DNA of 64,000 bases from Rhizophagus clarus (GCA_015698045.1 BLAL01000334.1:248001-312000); one strand, 5' to 3'; positions 1 to 12,339 are shown, counted from the first letter of the stretch. Made by a program: numbers and translations. Notes: generated by a model not told the origin, from the sequence alone.

Positions 1-252
1 ATTTTATTTTTTTATTATTAGTCATATTTGATTTTAAAAGTCTAAATACATTCAGAAAGACTAATAGCAAATGGTTAAACACTTTAATAAATAAATGAAG
101 CGCATGTTTATACTCTTTTTAAATGTGTATTTAACAAAATTCATATGGTAGTTTGCGAGAAATCATAAATTTTGCTCGTTTTGGGTCACGTGATGATCTA
201 CATTTTTTAGTCTAAAATCATATATATGTTGTGGCGTAGATACACTCTACCC

Positions 253-604
253 TTAATTATTTATTTATCGTATTTTTTTTTTTTTTTTTCAAAAACTTTT
301 TCTCTCTCTCTCAAATTTTTACTTTATTGTTTTGTCTAAAAAATAAAGATAAAGGTATATTTTTTGTTGAGATTTCTTTTCCCATTATTATGTTATTTAT
401 AATATTACCCAAATAACCAATAAAAATTGATAATTTTGTTGATCATGTGATTGCACGATCACGATTTAATTATTTATTTATCGTTTTTTTTTTTCAAAAC
501 TTTTTTCTCTCTCTCTCAAATTTTTACTTTATTGTTTTTGTCTAAAAAATAAAGATAAAGGTATATTTTTTGTTGAAATTTCTTTTTCCATTATTATGTT
601 ATTC
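253..604. repeat. Two direct copies of a ~140-bp unit
   Basis: Positions 253-401 and 465-604 are nearly identical: a T-run, a CT dinucleotide run, then TTTTTACTTTATTG and an A-rich tail ending in ATTATTATGTTAT. A third, partial copy lies at about 679-751. No credible gene overlaps it. Confidence 0.8.
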
Positions 605-760
605 TTAACACTCTTATTAATATATTTTTTTAACGTATTTCTTCTCACTAACGTCCTAAACAATGTTCTACTATCGAGTTTTTTACTTTATTGGTTTTTC
701 TAAAAAATAAATACAAAGGTACATTTTTTGTTGAAATTTCTTTTTCCATCCTGTTAACAC

Positions 761-1075
761 TCTTATTAATATTTTTTTCTAATGTGTTTCCTCCTACTAA
801 CGTTCCTACTAACGTTCCTACTAACAATGTTCTACTGTTAAACATTTTTTATTCCTTACTTTTACTAACACTTCTACTAACATTAACACTAACATTAATA
901 CTTATACTTTATATTTTTTTTTATTGACGTTCCTTTTCTACTTCTACTAACTTTCATACTAATATTAATACTATCACTTTCTAATGTAAAAATTTTTTTA
1001 TTAATGTTCCTTTTCTTTTGCTAACACTTCTACTAATATTCATACTAACACTTTTATTACTAACATTTTACTTTC
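761..1075. repeat. ACTAAC-rich minisatellite
   Basis: Imperfect short tandem repeats built on CTACTAACGTTC and ACTAACATT. The open frames across it are low-complexity and not convincing genes. Positions 1076-1300 are plain AT-rich DNA in which I see nothing. Confidence 0.65.
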
Positions 1076-1308
1076 TTTCAAATTAAATAGATATAATGAA
1101 ATGAAAACAAGCAAACAAGTGAACATTAATTGTAAATTTGTGTAAAGAGTAGTGAATTTTTTTATAATATTTTTTGTATAATATTTTTTTTATTATCGAT
1201 TGAAAATATAAATAAAACTTTCAGTAATTATAATTAAATGAATTAAATTACTTTTAAATTACAATTGTATTTAAATTATAAATCTACTACTATTAATGCC
1301 TCATAAAT

Positions 1309-1672
1309 GCTATACTTTTCGGCTATCCGATATGTGTGAAAATTATGAAATTATGCTTATATTTCAAATACAAATAGGATACATATCGGGTATATATAGG
1401 ATACTTATTAGCACTATCCGATAAGTGTATAATATCTGTCCGATATTTTTTTAAAATATATCGGGTACCCAATAAATCTATGATATGTAACCAATATTTA
1501 ACTACCCAATATGTATGAGAAATGTACCTGATATGTACGTTATATGTCACCAATTTTCTGCATCCGACGGGTACATATCGGGTATCCGATATGTGTAGTA
1601 TTATTAAATAGCATACACATATTTCACACATATCGGGTACATATCAGGTACCCGATATGTACCTGATAGCAT
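1309..1672. repeat. Palindromic TATCGGGTACC repeat element
   Basis: About ten copies of motifs around ATATCGGGTA and its complement TACCCGATAT occur in both orientations. The left end reads GCTATACTTTTCGGCTATCCG. The right end, read on the minus strand, starts GCTATCAGGTACATATCGGG. It looks like a small non-autonomous inverted-repeat element, and the DNA-polymerase relic stops abruptly at its right border. No clear target duplication was seen. Confidence 0.55.
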
Positions 1673-2006
1673 CGATTTTGACCAGTGTTACTGGGACTTC
1701 TAGATCAACTTCTAGTATATAGTTTATTTTTGCATCTGATGCTATGCTTTGAATATCTGGTATTTTCTCTAAGGTTACTTTACCTAAGATTTTTGTAGGC
1801 ATGTATTATGTCATTGTGCCTAAATATAAAGCATTCATATTCTCATATATGATCCAGAAATTTGGCTTGCTGGACTTATAGTCTGGACATTGTGGATTAT
1901 TTACTTTAGCATATCAATGACTTGTCATTATCATCTCTTCACAAATATTATTCTCAACCATCAAGTACTTGTTCATATTTATCATGAGTTTGAGTTCGGC
2001 TCCACT

Positions 2007-3534
2007 TAGGGCTTCGATCAGTTTTGGTAATTACTGAACCGTACTGATCAGTTTCGGTATCAGAACAGTTTCAGTTTTATGATTTATTGAACTGAAACAT
2101 TCAGTAAATTTACCAATCAGTTTCGATAACTGCAGTTTCAGTATCAGTTTTGTGATTTACTAAACTGATTTACCAAATCGATTTATGATGATAAAATAAT
2201 GAAAACCTGTTTTTTTCATCATTTAATTATAAAAAGTTGCAAAACCATTTTATTAAATGATTTAAGTTTGCAACTTTTTTCTTCTAATTCATTAAAAAAA
2301 GACATTTCATGACATTTTTTTGTCATGTTAATTAACGTTGTAAAAACGTTTTTTTATAATTTGATTAAAAAATAAAATAAAAGTTTTGCATCGTTTTTTT
2401 TATCGCGTCAATAAAATATTGCGAAAACATTTTTAATAAATTATTTAATTAAAAAAAAATGTTTCGCAACTTTTTTTTGTCATTTTAATAAAAAAGCATT
2501 GCGAAACGTTTTAATATAAGCGATTTGATTAAAAAAATATCATTTTTGCTAATTTAATAAAAAAATGTTGCGAAACATTTTTTTATAAGTGATTTTATTA
2601 AAAAAAACGTTTACAACGTTTTTTTTGCCATGTCAATAAAATGTTTGAAAACGTTTTAATAAATTATTTAATTAAAAAAAAATGTTTCGTAACATTTTTT
2701 TTGTTACGAATTATTGCGAAGCGATTAAATTGTTTATTTGATTAAAGAAAAAACGTTTTGAAACGTTTTTTTTGTCATGTCAATAAAATGGTGCGAAAAC
2801 ATTTTTAATAAATTATTTAATTAAAAAAAATGTTTTGCAACATTTTTTTGTTATGAATCGTTGCGAAATGATTAAAATTGTTTATTTGATTAAAGAAAAA
2901 TGGTTTACACCATTTTTTTTGTTGTGTCAATAAAACGTTGTGAAAATGTTTTTAATAAATTATTTAATTAAAAAAACATTTCGCAATATTTTTTTTTATC
3001 AATTAATGAAAAATATCATGACGTTTTAATAGATTATTTAATCAAAAAAATGTTTCACAATAAAAAAATATTTTTTTAAAGTGATTTAATTAAAAAAAAC
3101 GTTTTGCAACAGTTTTTTGCTGTGTCAATAAAATGTTACGAAAACATTTTTAATAAATTATTTAATTAAAAAAAAGGTTTCGCAACATTTTTTTGTTATG
3201 TCGACGAATAGTTGCAAAAATAATTTTAATTGATTATTTGATTATAAAAAAACGCTTCACAATGTTTTTTTTGTCATGCCAAAGAATCATTGTGAAAATG
3301 ATTTTAATAGAATATTTAATTAAAAAAAAATATTTTGCAACATTTTTTTTTTATGTTATAAAAAAACACTGCAAAACATTTTTTATAAATATATAGTGTA
3401 AAAAAATGGATTTGTTTATTAAAAAAAGCTTCAGAACTTTTTTTTAAAAAAAAACAGTCAGTAAATTGGTTCAGTTTTTAGTAATTACTGACTGGTATCG
3501 GTATTGATGATTACTGAAACTGATCAGAGCCCTA
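2007..3534. mobile_element. Non-autonomous hAT-like element with minisatellite body
   Basis: The ends are TAGGGCTTCGATCAGTTTT on the left and, read inward from the right, TAGGGCTCTGATCAGTTTC. The 8-bp target duplication GCTCCACT is at 1999-2006 and 3535-3542. TAGGG ends with an 8-bp duplication fit the hAT superfamily. Removing the element rejoins the polymerase reading frame (LYKSS|GAELKL). The interior (about 2200-3450) is an AT-rich minisatellite alternating TTTAATTAAAAAAA with GTTTTGCAACGTTTTTTT. It has no transposase gene; the 67-codon plus-strand frame at 3193-3396 is repeat sequence. Confidence 0.8.
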
Positions 3535-3619
3535 GCTCCACTACTCTTATATAGGAAATCAAACATTCCTGGCACTGAGACATAATGGGAAGGATCCAAG
3601 CCATCATCTTGCAAGCATA

Positions 3620-3776
3620 TGGGGTCTTTGCAATAGAAAGGTACGAAACTTAAAAAAATTTTTAAATTTACTTTATATGCTAATTATGTTTTTTATACTA
3701 AAATAAGTGTAAATTTAATATTAATTAAATTTTTATTTTTTTTTGAGTTTTGTACCTTTCTATTGCAAAGACCCCA
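3620..3776. mobile_element. 157-bp MITE with perfect inverted ends
   Basis: The left end TGGGGTCTTTGCAATAGAAA is repeated inverted at the right end. The inverted repeat continues imperfectly for about 45 bp and is flanked by TA on each side (618-619 and 777-778 of the 3-kb block), suggesting a Tc1/mariner-type element. It interrupts the polymerase relic. A diverged relative occupies 26699-27528. Confidence 0.75.
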
Positions 3777-4728
3777 TATAATAGTATAATTCATGAACAC
3801 ATCGGCAAGTAATAGTACATCTGTTTCAAGATATAAATCATGATATTCTTCAAAATTCTTCATCTTGAATTCATATTCGTAATCTCCCTTACTTACATTT
3901 TGCTGGCTAAGAATCGAAAAGAAATTCTTTCTTGGTGGTAGCTTTGTTCTATCAAATTATCCTATGAATTTGTCTAGTCGTATAGGAATACTCCTTTTCA
4001 AAAAAGAAGCTTAATCTTGTTTATTAAATATCCTTTTTCTATAAAGTGTTTGACAGTTAAGAAGAACTTTTCAGGTTTTTCTCCTAGACACGCTACTAAC
4101 TTATCAAATTCTATTGCTATATGCTGAAAGCTATCTAAGAACTGAAACTGTCTTACATCCATAGTTTTGTACTTTTCTATATTCTCTAGTATGCATTCTA
4201 GCTTGTCTGCTGTGAACTTACTAACAACTTTCATGAGCGGATGGGAATCATACCTATGGAAATTATAGCAGATAAGAAGCACTTTTGTCTCAAAAGATCC
4301 TATTCACAACTTTTTATTACAGGTATCATGTGCAAGCTCTCGATATATATTACTTATATGATCATGGTCTTTAACCTTACAATTGAGCCCACTTAAAGCT
4401 TTGCTATATTCTTTTTGTGTCTCTTTCTTTTTAGGATGTTCTTTTTCCATGCATATTTCCTATTCTTTGATTTTTAATAAATTATGCTTTGTTTCATTGA
4501 GTTTTTGTACTATTTCTGATGCTGGTTTTAAAAAAGGTCTCTTGCAAATCCAGCATTCTGTCACCTCATTGTATACTTTAAGATCTCCTGGTGTCATTAT
4601 TATTTCTGCAGATGTGAATAAATCTGCCTGGATATTTAGAAGTTCTCCTTCGATTCTTTCAACAAATTTTTTTAAGGCATCTGACCCTCTATATAGATCA
4701 TGACTTATTATCTCATAATTAAGTGAAC

Positions 4729-4912
4729 TATAGATGCCACTCAAATCCAAAATAATTTGGAATTATGACAGTCCAAATGTACAAATCCAAATTAATTTAC
4801 AAATTACATATATAAATTTTGCAATTTGTACATTTGGGATTTGGGAATTATGGCTGTCAAAATGTACAAATTAATTTGGGATTTACTTAAAATAATTTGG
4901 GTGGCATCTATA
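4729..4912. mobile_element. 184-bp MITE, 8-bp target duplication
   Basis: The inverted ends are TATAGATGCCAC(T/C)CAAAT. The target duplication AAGTGAAC is at 4721-4728 and 4913-4920. Subterminal CAAATGTACAAATT motifs recur inside. It is inserted in the DNA-polymerase relic, and the short frames starting within it are artefacts of the insertion. Confidence 0.8.
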
Positions 4913-5933
4913 AAGTGAACTGTCCATGCAAACTACTATATAGCAGTATCTACATGGCTTGTGCATCTGTAATCTTTTGGTATGGATCAACTTTATTTTC
5001 TCTTCTGGGGGTTAACTTTTCAGTTAACATTTCTAGATCTCAGAAAATGCAATATGGATTTGGTTGCATACATTTATAATTATAGAAAGCTTTAATATTC
5101 CTATTCTTTACCTGCATTTGTGGTTACTGGAATGCATTATACATACCTTTGCATTTTGGCAAATGTTCATTGTATCTTATCTCTGAAGAGTATACATGAA
5201 GACAATAACAGCAGAGGTATTTTTGCCTTTTATGTTTACTATGATTATATACTAATTTATGTAAATCTTTGATAATACAGTAGTGACTTCTTTTTTCTTT
5301 CATAATTACTAGAAGATTTACTTACTTATATTCATCCTCTTTTCTTTCAGAAATATAGCGAAATTTAAGACACTCATTCTAATTGTGCCATTCATAGACA
5401 TATAGACTGATTTCAGGATTATTTTCTTTAAACTTTTTATAAACTGGTGTTGAAACTGACACTGGAATTGGGATGTCATCCACATTAAGCTCCTTCATAA
5501 AATCTCCATATAACCTATGTGGATTTCTCTCTAGGTGGACTTTTACTGGATGCAAAGCTCTTAGAACATTTCACCTGAAACACCAGTCATCATGATTTTG
5601 AATATTTATAATTCTGTTATTAAGTTTTGGCAAAGTTTTAGATAAAGATATATGGGCAGTAGGACTAATTGGATTGAAATCAGCTATCTCTATACTAAAT
5701 TCTTCTATATATTCTAGATACACATCAGACATTTGATATATTAGTTAGCTCTAACTGTCACACTATTACTTGCTTATAAAATTTTTTCTTTAATTAATTA
5801 TTTCCTATTCTTTTCAGTTTCCGGTTATAAAGCCGTCATCAAAAGCAGTATTTACAGGCTTGCCAAAACAATTTTAGGCTATTACGAAACAACCATTAAT
5901 TAATTAATCTTTCAAATTTTAGTGAAAAATAGA

Positions 5934-6149
5934 ATGATTGGTAAATATTCATATCCGTATCTTTGCAATACTGAAAAGGCTTGCAATAACCCTTGCATTC
6001 GTCCAGAAGGTTACCAATTTCATTGAAAAGCTGAAAAACGGATACCATGTTCTGATTGCAAGAAGCCTACAGCTTTTGCTTGTGACCAATGCCTGTTACA
6101 TGTTAGAAGTTATTATGTTATTCAGTATTATGACAGGCTTCGATCATAG
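5934..6149 (+). pseudogene. Cys-rich zinc-ribbon-like partner of the polymerase relic
   Basis: From the ATG at 5934 the frame reads as a small Cys-rich protein: YLCNTEKACNNPC, then PCSDCKKPTAFACDQC, a C-x2-C-x8-C-x2-C arrangement that could bind zinc. It then continues through HVRSYYVIQYYDRLR. The frame is broken by TGA at 6024-6026 and ends at TAG 6147-6149, with another TAG at about 6168. It lies head-to-head with the polymerase relic, 200 bp from its ATG, so the two were probably divergent genes of one element. The longer open frame at 5938-6180 is a different frame and is not the gene. Function unknown. Confidence 0.6.
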
Positions 6150-6179
6150 ATACAAGAAAATAATGGATAGATCATTTTG

Positions 6180-7245
6180 ACTAACACTTTATCTTAATTT
6201 TAGCCAGAATTTGGGCATAATATCCAATGGGCATTTACTAAATTTTTGTTAGACTTGCTTTTTATATTTTTTCATTAAAGTTTTATGATTAATATACTAT
6301 TTAATAAACTAGCTTGCACAAAATCCATTCTTGACTAAAGAAAAATTAGGACAATTTCATGGATTTTATAAAAAGATATTGATTTTTTTGTTAGATTTAT
6401 TAAATTTCCTAGCAGGGCAGAATCGTTAGCTTTAAATGTATTAATTAAGGAGTTAACCTGCACAAAGTTAATTCCTGATATATATAATTTTTTATTAGAC
6501 TTATAAAATTCCTGACAGGATGGAATAGTTAGACTTTAATTTTTTCGTTAAATTTATATGCTATTATTAAACTATCCTGCGCAGAACCTGCTCTTGATTA
6601 AGGAAAAATTGGGACAATTTTGCAGATTTCTTCTGGATTTTTATAGGGTAGCATTTTGTTAGACATTTATATAAAATATGCTATTTAATAAGCTAGCTTG
6701 CATTAAACCTGTTCTTGATTAAAGAAAAATTGGGATAAAAATCCCATTAAATTTATTTAACAATTATGATATTTAATGAGCTAATTTATACAGAAGTCAT
6801 TCTTGTATATAAAAAAGTTCGTTAGATTTAAAAAATCACATGATTTTTCATTAGACATTTTATGGATTTTTGTTAGACTTAAGAAAACTGTTAGACTTAT
6901 TTATGAGATAATAAGGACTGTTAGACTTAAATTTGTTAGACTTATTTAAAGGGGTAATAAGAACCGTTAGACTTAATTTTGTTAGACTTATTTAATAAAT
7001 ATGCTAATTAATGTGCTAATCCTTATAGAATTAATTCCTAATATATTTATTTTTGTTAGACTTATTTTTCATTAGATTTATTTACAATAGAGAAATTACA
7101 ATTCTAGAAATCTTAGAAGCTTTTCTAATATAATAATAAAAAATCGATATAGAAATTAACCTTCTAAAACGGCTAGAAGCTTTTCTAACATAATATAGAA
7201 ATTAATATTTTAGATTTTTTAGAACTTATTCGCATATAATAAAAA
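6180..7245. repeat. Degenerate repeat rich in GTTAGACTTA
   Basis: TTAGACTTA/TTAGATTTA and phrases such as GCTTGCACAAAACC and GATTAAAGAAAAATTGGGA recur about every 90-130 bp in a decayed tandem arrangement. No gene is supported. Confidence 0.55.
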
Positions 7246-7269
7246 AAATGATATTGATTTTAACATTCA

Positions 7270-7336
7270 GGAAGCTGTGACACATAATGGGAAGTGGGGG
7301 ATAGACCTACGGTCTTTAAACCCCTACTTTCCCATT
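7270..7336. repeat. Foldback ACATAATGGGAA...TTCCCATTATGT
   Basis: ACATAATGGGAAGTGGGGG at about 7272 is complementary to CCCCTACTTTCCCATTATGT at about 7316, with a ~25-base loop. GACATAATGGGAAGGATCC, a related word, occurs at about 3579. Confidence 0.65.
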
Positions 7337-7511
7337 ATGTATATATGTTACATTCTTTAACTATAAAAAAAAATTATTTATAATTGATTTCAATTATTAT
7401 AATTATATATACTAATATTTAATATTAATTTAATGATATTATATTACAGAAATTTATAAAATTTAATAAAGAAATTATTGGTATAAAAATATTATACAAA
7501 ATTTTTATTAT

Positions 7512-7900
7512 TTAGGCGGACCCATAGCAAAAGGTGGGGCTCAGCCAAAAAAATTTTTTTGAGATTTTATTATAATTATATATTAATTAATTTAATCTTT
7601 TAAAAAAAATATTTTTTTACTTATAATACATTAATAAAAAAATTAAATTTTTAATAATTTATAATTTATATATTTTTCTTTTATTTCATTTAATAAGTTA
7701 TATAAATGTGCTAGAAAAAAACTAATACTTTTAATGAATTCCTTGCAAAATTTTAATCTAGTTTAAAAAAAACCAACTTAAAAATTTTTAAAAAGTTTTT
7801 AAAATAGCAACAATTCTTTAAATTAATTAAATAATTAAATTTATAAAATTATGTTATTGTCCCAGCTTCACCTTTTGCTGTGAGTCTACCCATTTATTTT
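7512..7900. mobile_element. MITE-like element with AGCAAAAGGTG inverted ends
   Basis: The left end GGACCCATAGCAAAAGGTGG and the right end (minus strand) AGACTCACAGCAAAAGGTGA are imperfect inverted repeats around an AT-rich core. No coding capacity. Confidence 0.6.
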
Positions 7901-10900
7901 ATTTAACTAATAAAGATAATTTCTTTAGTTATTAAATTATTTATAATCTTTTATAATTATTAGTATAAAAATTACATAAAGTGATGGTAGGATACAGGAG
8001 CAATCTTCTGGATGGGGAACTGGTTCAGAGTTTTAATAGATTAGTAATATACAACAGAATTTTCTGTAATTTATATAACTAATAAACTCATGAATTGCAC
8101 TACCTTGCAAAAAAAAAATATAATTATTAGTATAAAGATAGTGATATATATTACTAGTTAATATTTTTTTTTACTATAGATATTTACCTTTTATTTCCAG
8201 GTAAGATATTTTGATTATATATAACCAATGATATTTTTTAAAAATTGTGTAATCTAAAATTTCTGTTTACCTTTTAAAATATTAGTAATATATGTTACTA
8301 CCCTAAAAATTGCAAACTAAATTCAAAAAAAACTAAAGTTATAACTGTTGATTTAATATAAAATGAAAATTAAAACCAATTATTATTAAAGAAATATTAA
8401 TTAAAATTAAAGGATTAGAATTAAAGTTATAATTGATTTAATGTAGATTGAAGAATATTAATTATCAATTAAAAAATAATATAAAATTAAACTTGAAAGC
8501 TAAAATTAATAAAATTGAAAAAGGATTATATTATATTAGGAATAGAGTTTATTGTATATTAATTTATAAAATTTTTAGTTCACAAAATTCTTTATCTAAT
8601 TTATAAAATTCTTTGAAAATAATTGTAAATTACTGTAGAAGTGTAATTAATAAGATATATACTTTATAAAATAAATATGTTTATTAGATTAATAAAAAGT
8701 ATACCACTTTTTATCAGTACTATGATATTTTACTTTCTAAATATATAAGTCATTATACATTCATATGTATTTTTTTGAATTTTAAGATATTATCTTTTAG
8801 AAGTATTTAAAAGAAAAGTAACTTGTTTTTCGATCTTATAAATTAATAGATGAATAAAATCATAAAATATCATGTGTTTTGATAGCCATCAATCTTAGAC
8901 GGAATTATTAAGAAATGATAATAAATCCGGCCAACATTTAAAAAGTTAAATTCACTTAAAATTATATGGTGAACTTGGATTATAACAATTATAAGCATAA
9001 GATCGCTTCGGTCTAATTATCTAAATAACTATTTATTATAATACAGTCCGGTATATGAATTTCATACAGTATACCAGATTGTAATATAAACATTGAAATA
9101 TTAAGGTAAAATATTCGAAGGTTTTATAAAGTCATTACACAACAAAGATTTGAAAACAATGGAAAATTTTCATAAAGCCACTATACATAAATTTTTTGTT
9201 GATTTACAACAATGCAAGATTTTTTTTTTAAAAAACAATTGAAAACAATTAATGTTTAACTTTCAACACAACGAATAATGAGTTACAGCATCGGATATTA
9301 ATCTATGCGCAACGTGAAATAAAAGAATTTACGATATAACATTTACAGTAATTTCATTCAACACTTAACTAATCTCAAAAAAGAATCAATTTTTTTTTGC
9401 CAAGTTAAATTCGTTAACTGCGCTCAATAAGAAGTTGTAGCGTATGACCAATTTAATTAAGTACAGTTATCATCAAAATATTATACGTTCGTTTTTAAAC
9501 AAACGATAATTTCCTATCTTTTTCATTCTTAGCATTACCATAATAGTTATGTGGCTAAAACTTCTTTTTTAAAAAAGAAAGAAAAAGTTTGAATGTTATT
9601 GTTCATGAAAATAGGAAATTATCAGAACATTTATTTATTATTTTGTGAAGTTGTGATAACTTCGAATTTTTTCTTTGTCTTAAAATCATTACCAAATTTA
9701 TACATCTCATTTCTGAATGGAAATCTAAATTTAGGTAGGCCAAAATAAGTAAGAAATGACATAATATAAATTGAAAACCGGATGACATATGACCACTACG
9801 GCATTCGGCACTACCATTATACTACTTAACAACGTTAGTTTCCATTATTATTTCTAACCTTTCTACCTTTCTCTTCCGAACTTTCAATAGAACAATTTTT
9901 TTTTCCACGATTTGTTTATTTGCATCATCTGAACAATCTATTTTTTCTCAGAGTTAATAATCCTATGGATAGGAAAATTTCTTTTTCCTCATGGAAAGGC
10001 GTTGCATCGATTTTTATAGTGATAACCATCCGAATTCCGAAATTATCCGCATCCCTGCAATTCGCTTATCAAAAAAATCTAAGTTTATTATACAACAACA
10101 ATAACGATATACGAGCGCGTGTCATAATGCATATGACCGAGTCATTAAATTTTCCATAGTAATTATCTTATCAATGCATCTCTGCTCAATGAACTCAATG
10201 AATATCCTGAAACCTAATGACCAGTCATGAGGTCGTTCGAGGAGGTGAATTTCAAGTTTAGATTTTTTTGATAATAATATTTATAATAATTGAGTATTGT
10301 TTCTAATGTGGCATTAAAGTAAATAATCATGTTTATTATTGTAAATTAAATTATTATGGTACATACAGTGTTTATTGTCAATGGGCCAAGTAATATAAAC
10401 AAGTTCATTATTATTTTAGTATACAATTCATTCCATAATTAGTAAATTAGATAGAAAACCTCTGTGAAAACTTTTCACAATGAATAAGGAAAATTATCTA
10501 GATTTTAGATGATAAGATTTTTTTTTCAAACGTGTGGCTGATTAATGAATTATTTCAATTGTTATATTTGTTATACTTTATTATTTATATATTACTTGTT
10601 ATACTTGTTATATTTGTTGTTATATTTCAATTTTTTTTATTGATGAGCGAAAATGTGTCACATATTAAATATGGTCAGTGAATTATATTTTGTGTTTTGA
10701 TTCGTTAACTAATTAGTGTTTTAACGAATTAAAAAGAATTATTCGGAGACAATGAAAATAATGAGATGTACAGCTGCTATTTATTTTACTTATATATGAT
10801 ATAACAATGAAAGATGTTTATAAATTTGTAAGTTCGAAAGAAAAAAATGTTTTTTTTTTTTTTTGATTAAAAAAAATTATATCTCTTCGTTCCTTTATTT

Positions 10901-11430
10901 GATACACATGAATCATTTTATTAAAAAAAAATGTTTTTTATGTTTGCAAATAAAACTCTTCGATTTATTTTTAAAAAAACGAATATTATTTTTCGAAACT
11001 CGATATAACGAAATGGTAATAATGTAAAAAAAAAAAAATACAAAAACGAGTAAACGACGAAAAAAATTAAATAAATTCGATAAGTCTAAAAAACGAAATA
11101 TAAGTTTAATAAGGGATTAAAAAAAAAAATATTTTTTTTTCGTAAAAAATATATTCTAAACCGTTGTAATAATACAAGTGTCGAAATTAAAATTATCGTT
11201 CTATGTTACACTATAATATAAAAGTATAAATTGTCGTAAATAAGGATGATGTAATATTGATAAGAATGGCGTGATTATATTTTTTGTGAGTATATTATAT
11301 ATTGATTTTTTTTTTTTTTTTTTTAAAAAAAAATAAATTGTTCACTCTTAATTTCATTAAACACTAAACACTCTTCGTTGATTACAATTATTTTCTTCTT
11401 TATTTGGAATAGCTTCGAAGGTTTCAAAGT
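7901..11430. other. AT-rich intergenic DNA
   Basis: No gene, RNA or clear mobile element is supported. Short frames at 9603-9788 (minus) and 9920-10159 (plus) show no recognisable motif and are probably chance. Long T runs occur near 10850 and 11310. Confidence 0.5.
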
Positions 11431-11438
11431 TACAAATT

Positions 11439-12125
11439 TTAATTAAAACCAGCGTTGGCGTCTCCGGTGTAGAAGGTTTGGCACTTTCCTGGTACCCCAT
11501 AATAATAGCAATCCTGCTGTTGCTGTGGAAAAAAAAGTGCAATTGCACCATCCATATTCCCATATTCGTTTAGTATTGGATTATAGTTTGTAAGTAAAGG
11601 GTTTGCTTGTTCTTGTGGTTCTTGTGTCAGTGATGTGTAAACACTATTTGTCTCATTTATTTGACGGTTGATTTGTTTATAATCCTTTCTGCAGGAAGCT
11701 CGTTTTCGTTCCATATTTTTGTTAACATAATTTTTACTACAATCAATAATGTTGAGATTATTATGATATTTTCTCTTCCTTGTTTCAACGTAATTTGGAT
11801 TCATTTCACCGTGTTGTTTCTTAAGTAATTCATACTTCTTCTCATAGACTGCCCTCTCACTCTTGCTCGCGTTTCTCCAAATGTAAGCGGCGACACGTGA
11901 AAGATTCCTGCCATCATAAGTCATGTGATCCCGTACAAAACAATTCAAGTATCGTCGAAAGATTATGAAAGTATTACACGGCTTTGGAGGCCGACTTCCT
12001 TTTTTGACTGGCGGTGGTAAATCTATATCCACAAATATTGAGGAGAACAATACATTTCTATCTATCTTTTCGACAATTTGAATGTCTGTATAAGAAAGTG
12101 AGTTATCCTTAGACAATTTAGTCAT
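11439..12125 (-). CDS. MATA-type HMG-box protein
   Basis: This is an intact single-exon frame of 228 codons starting at 12125. Residues about 44-112 form an HMG box: it opens RPPKPCNTFIIFRRYL and later has LSRVAAYIWRNASKSE and KKYELLKKQHGEMNPNY, the pattern of fungal MATA_HMG boxes. Such proteins bind and bend DNA in the nucleus. In Glomeromycotina they form a large expanded family, some related to mating-type HMG genes. The N-terminus carries a short Pro-Lys patch before the box. The tail is polar with a QQQQ run. No introns and no nonsense codons, unlike most neighbours. The 5' flank holds a ~50-bp direct duplication (about 12240-12330). It stands alone with no visible partner gene, so a role in mating cannot be claimed. 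Confidence 0.9.
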   Translation of the reverse strand: MTKLSKDNSLSYTDIQIVEKIDRNVLFSSIFVDIDLPPPVKKGSRPPKPCNTFIIFRRYLNCFVRDHMTYDGRNLSRVAAYIWRNASKSERAVYEKKYELLKKQHGEMNPNYVETRKRKYHNNLNIIDCSKNYVNKNMERKRASCRKDYKQINRQINETNSVYTSLTQEPQEQANPLLTNYNPILNEYGNMDGAIALFFPQQQQDCYYYGVPGKCQTFYTGDANAGFN

Positions 12126-12235
12126 GATTGAGAAACTAAAGAAGTAGGCTAGCGAAAGTGAAAAGGAATAAAAAAAAAAAAAATAATAATTTATCTATAA
12201 TAATAATAAATAGAGAGGGATATTTACTATTATTT

Positions 12236-12335
12236 CTTTCAAGAGAAAAAGAAAAATTTAAACAACCGTGAAGTAGAAGGAAAAAAAAAACAAGAGAAAA
12301 AAGAAAAATTTAAACAACCGTGAGTAGAAGGAAAA
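12236..12335. repeat. Duplicated ~51-bp unit upstream of the HMG gene
   Basis: The segment AGAGAAAAAGAAAAATTTAA through ACCGTGA(A)GTAGAAGG occurs twice in tandem. It sits 110-210 bp upstream of the HMG-box start, in the likely promoter or 5' leader. Confidence 0.7.
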
Positions 12336-12339
12336 AAAA

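Larger units (their letters stand above)
1683..5733 (-). pseudogene. Family-B DNA polymerase relic (selfish-element type), truncated
   Basis: The relic is read on the minus strand from an ATG at 5731-5733. In order I see: an N-terminal region; a Cys-rich stretch (LCCYCLHVYSSE) near 5200; an exonuclease-I-like DLE at 5031-5039; an HNH/endonuclease-VII-like patch (ECWICKRPF near 4550, then KDHDHI and AHDTCN near 4350); an exonuclease-II-like YDSH near 4245; YHDLYLETDVLLLADVF near 3800-3850; and a motif-A-like NMNALY near 1830, where the usual acidic residue is changed. The C-terminal catalytic part is missing beyond about 1683. Damage includes stops at 5571-5573, 5379-5381, 5040-5042, 4460-4462, 1914-1916 and 1806-1808, frameshifts near 4010 and 4930, and three insertions (2007-3534, 3620-3776, 4729-4912). 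Protein-primed polymerases of Maverick/Polinton elements or linear plasmids have this layout; which of the two is not decided here. Confidence 0.82.

Noticed and set aside
4383-4703. Plus-strand 106-codon frame
   Set aside because: Antisense to the HNH-like part of the polymerase relic, which has recognisable motifs on the minus strand.
9920-10159. 79-codon plus-strand frame
   Set aside because: No recognisable domain and no codon or neighbour evidence; could be chance.
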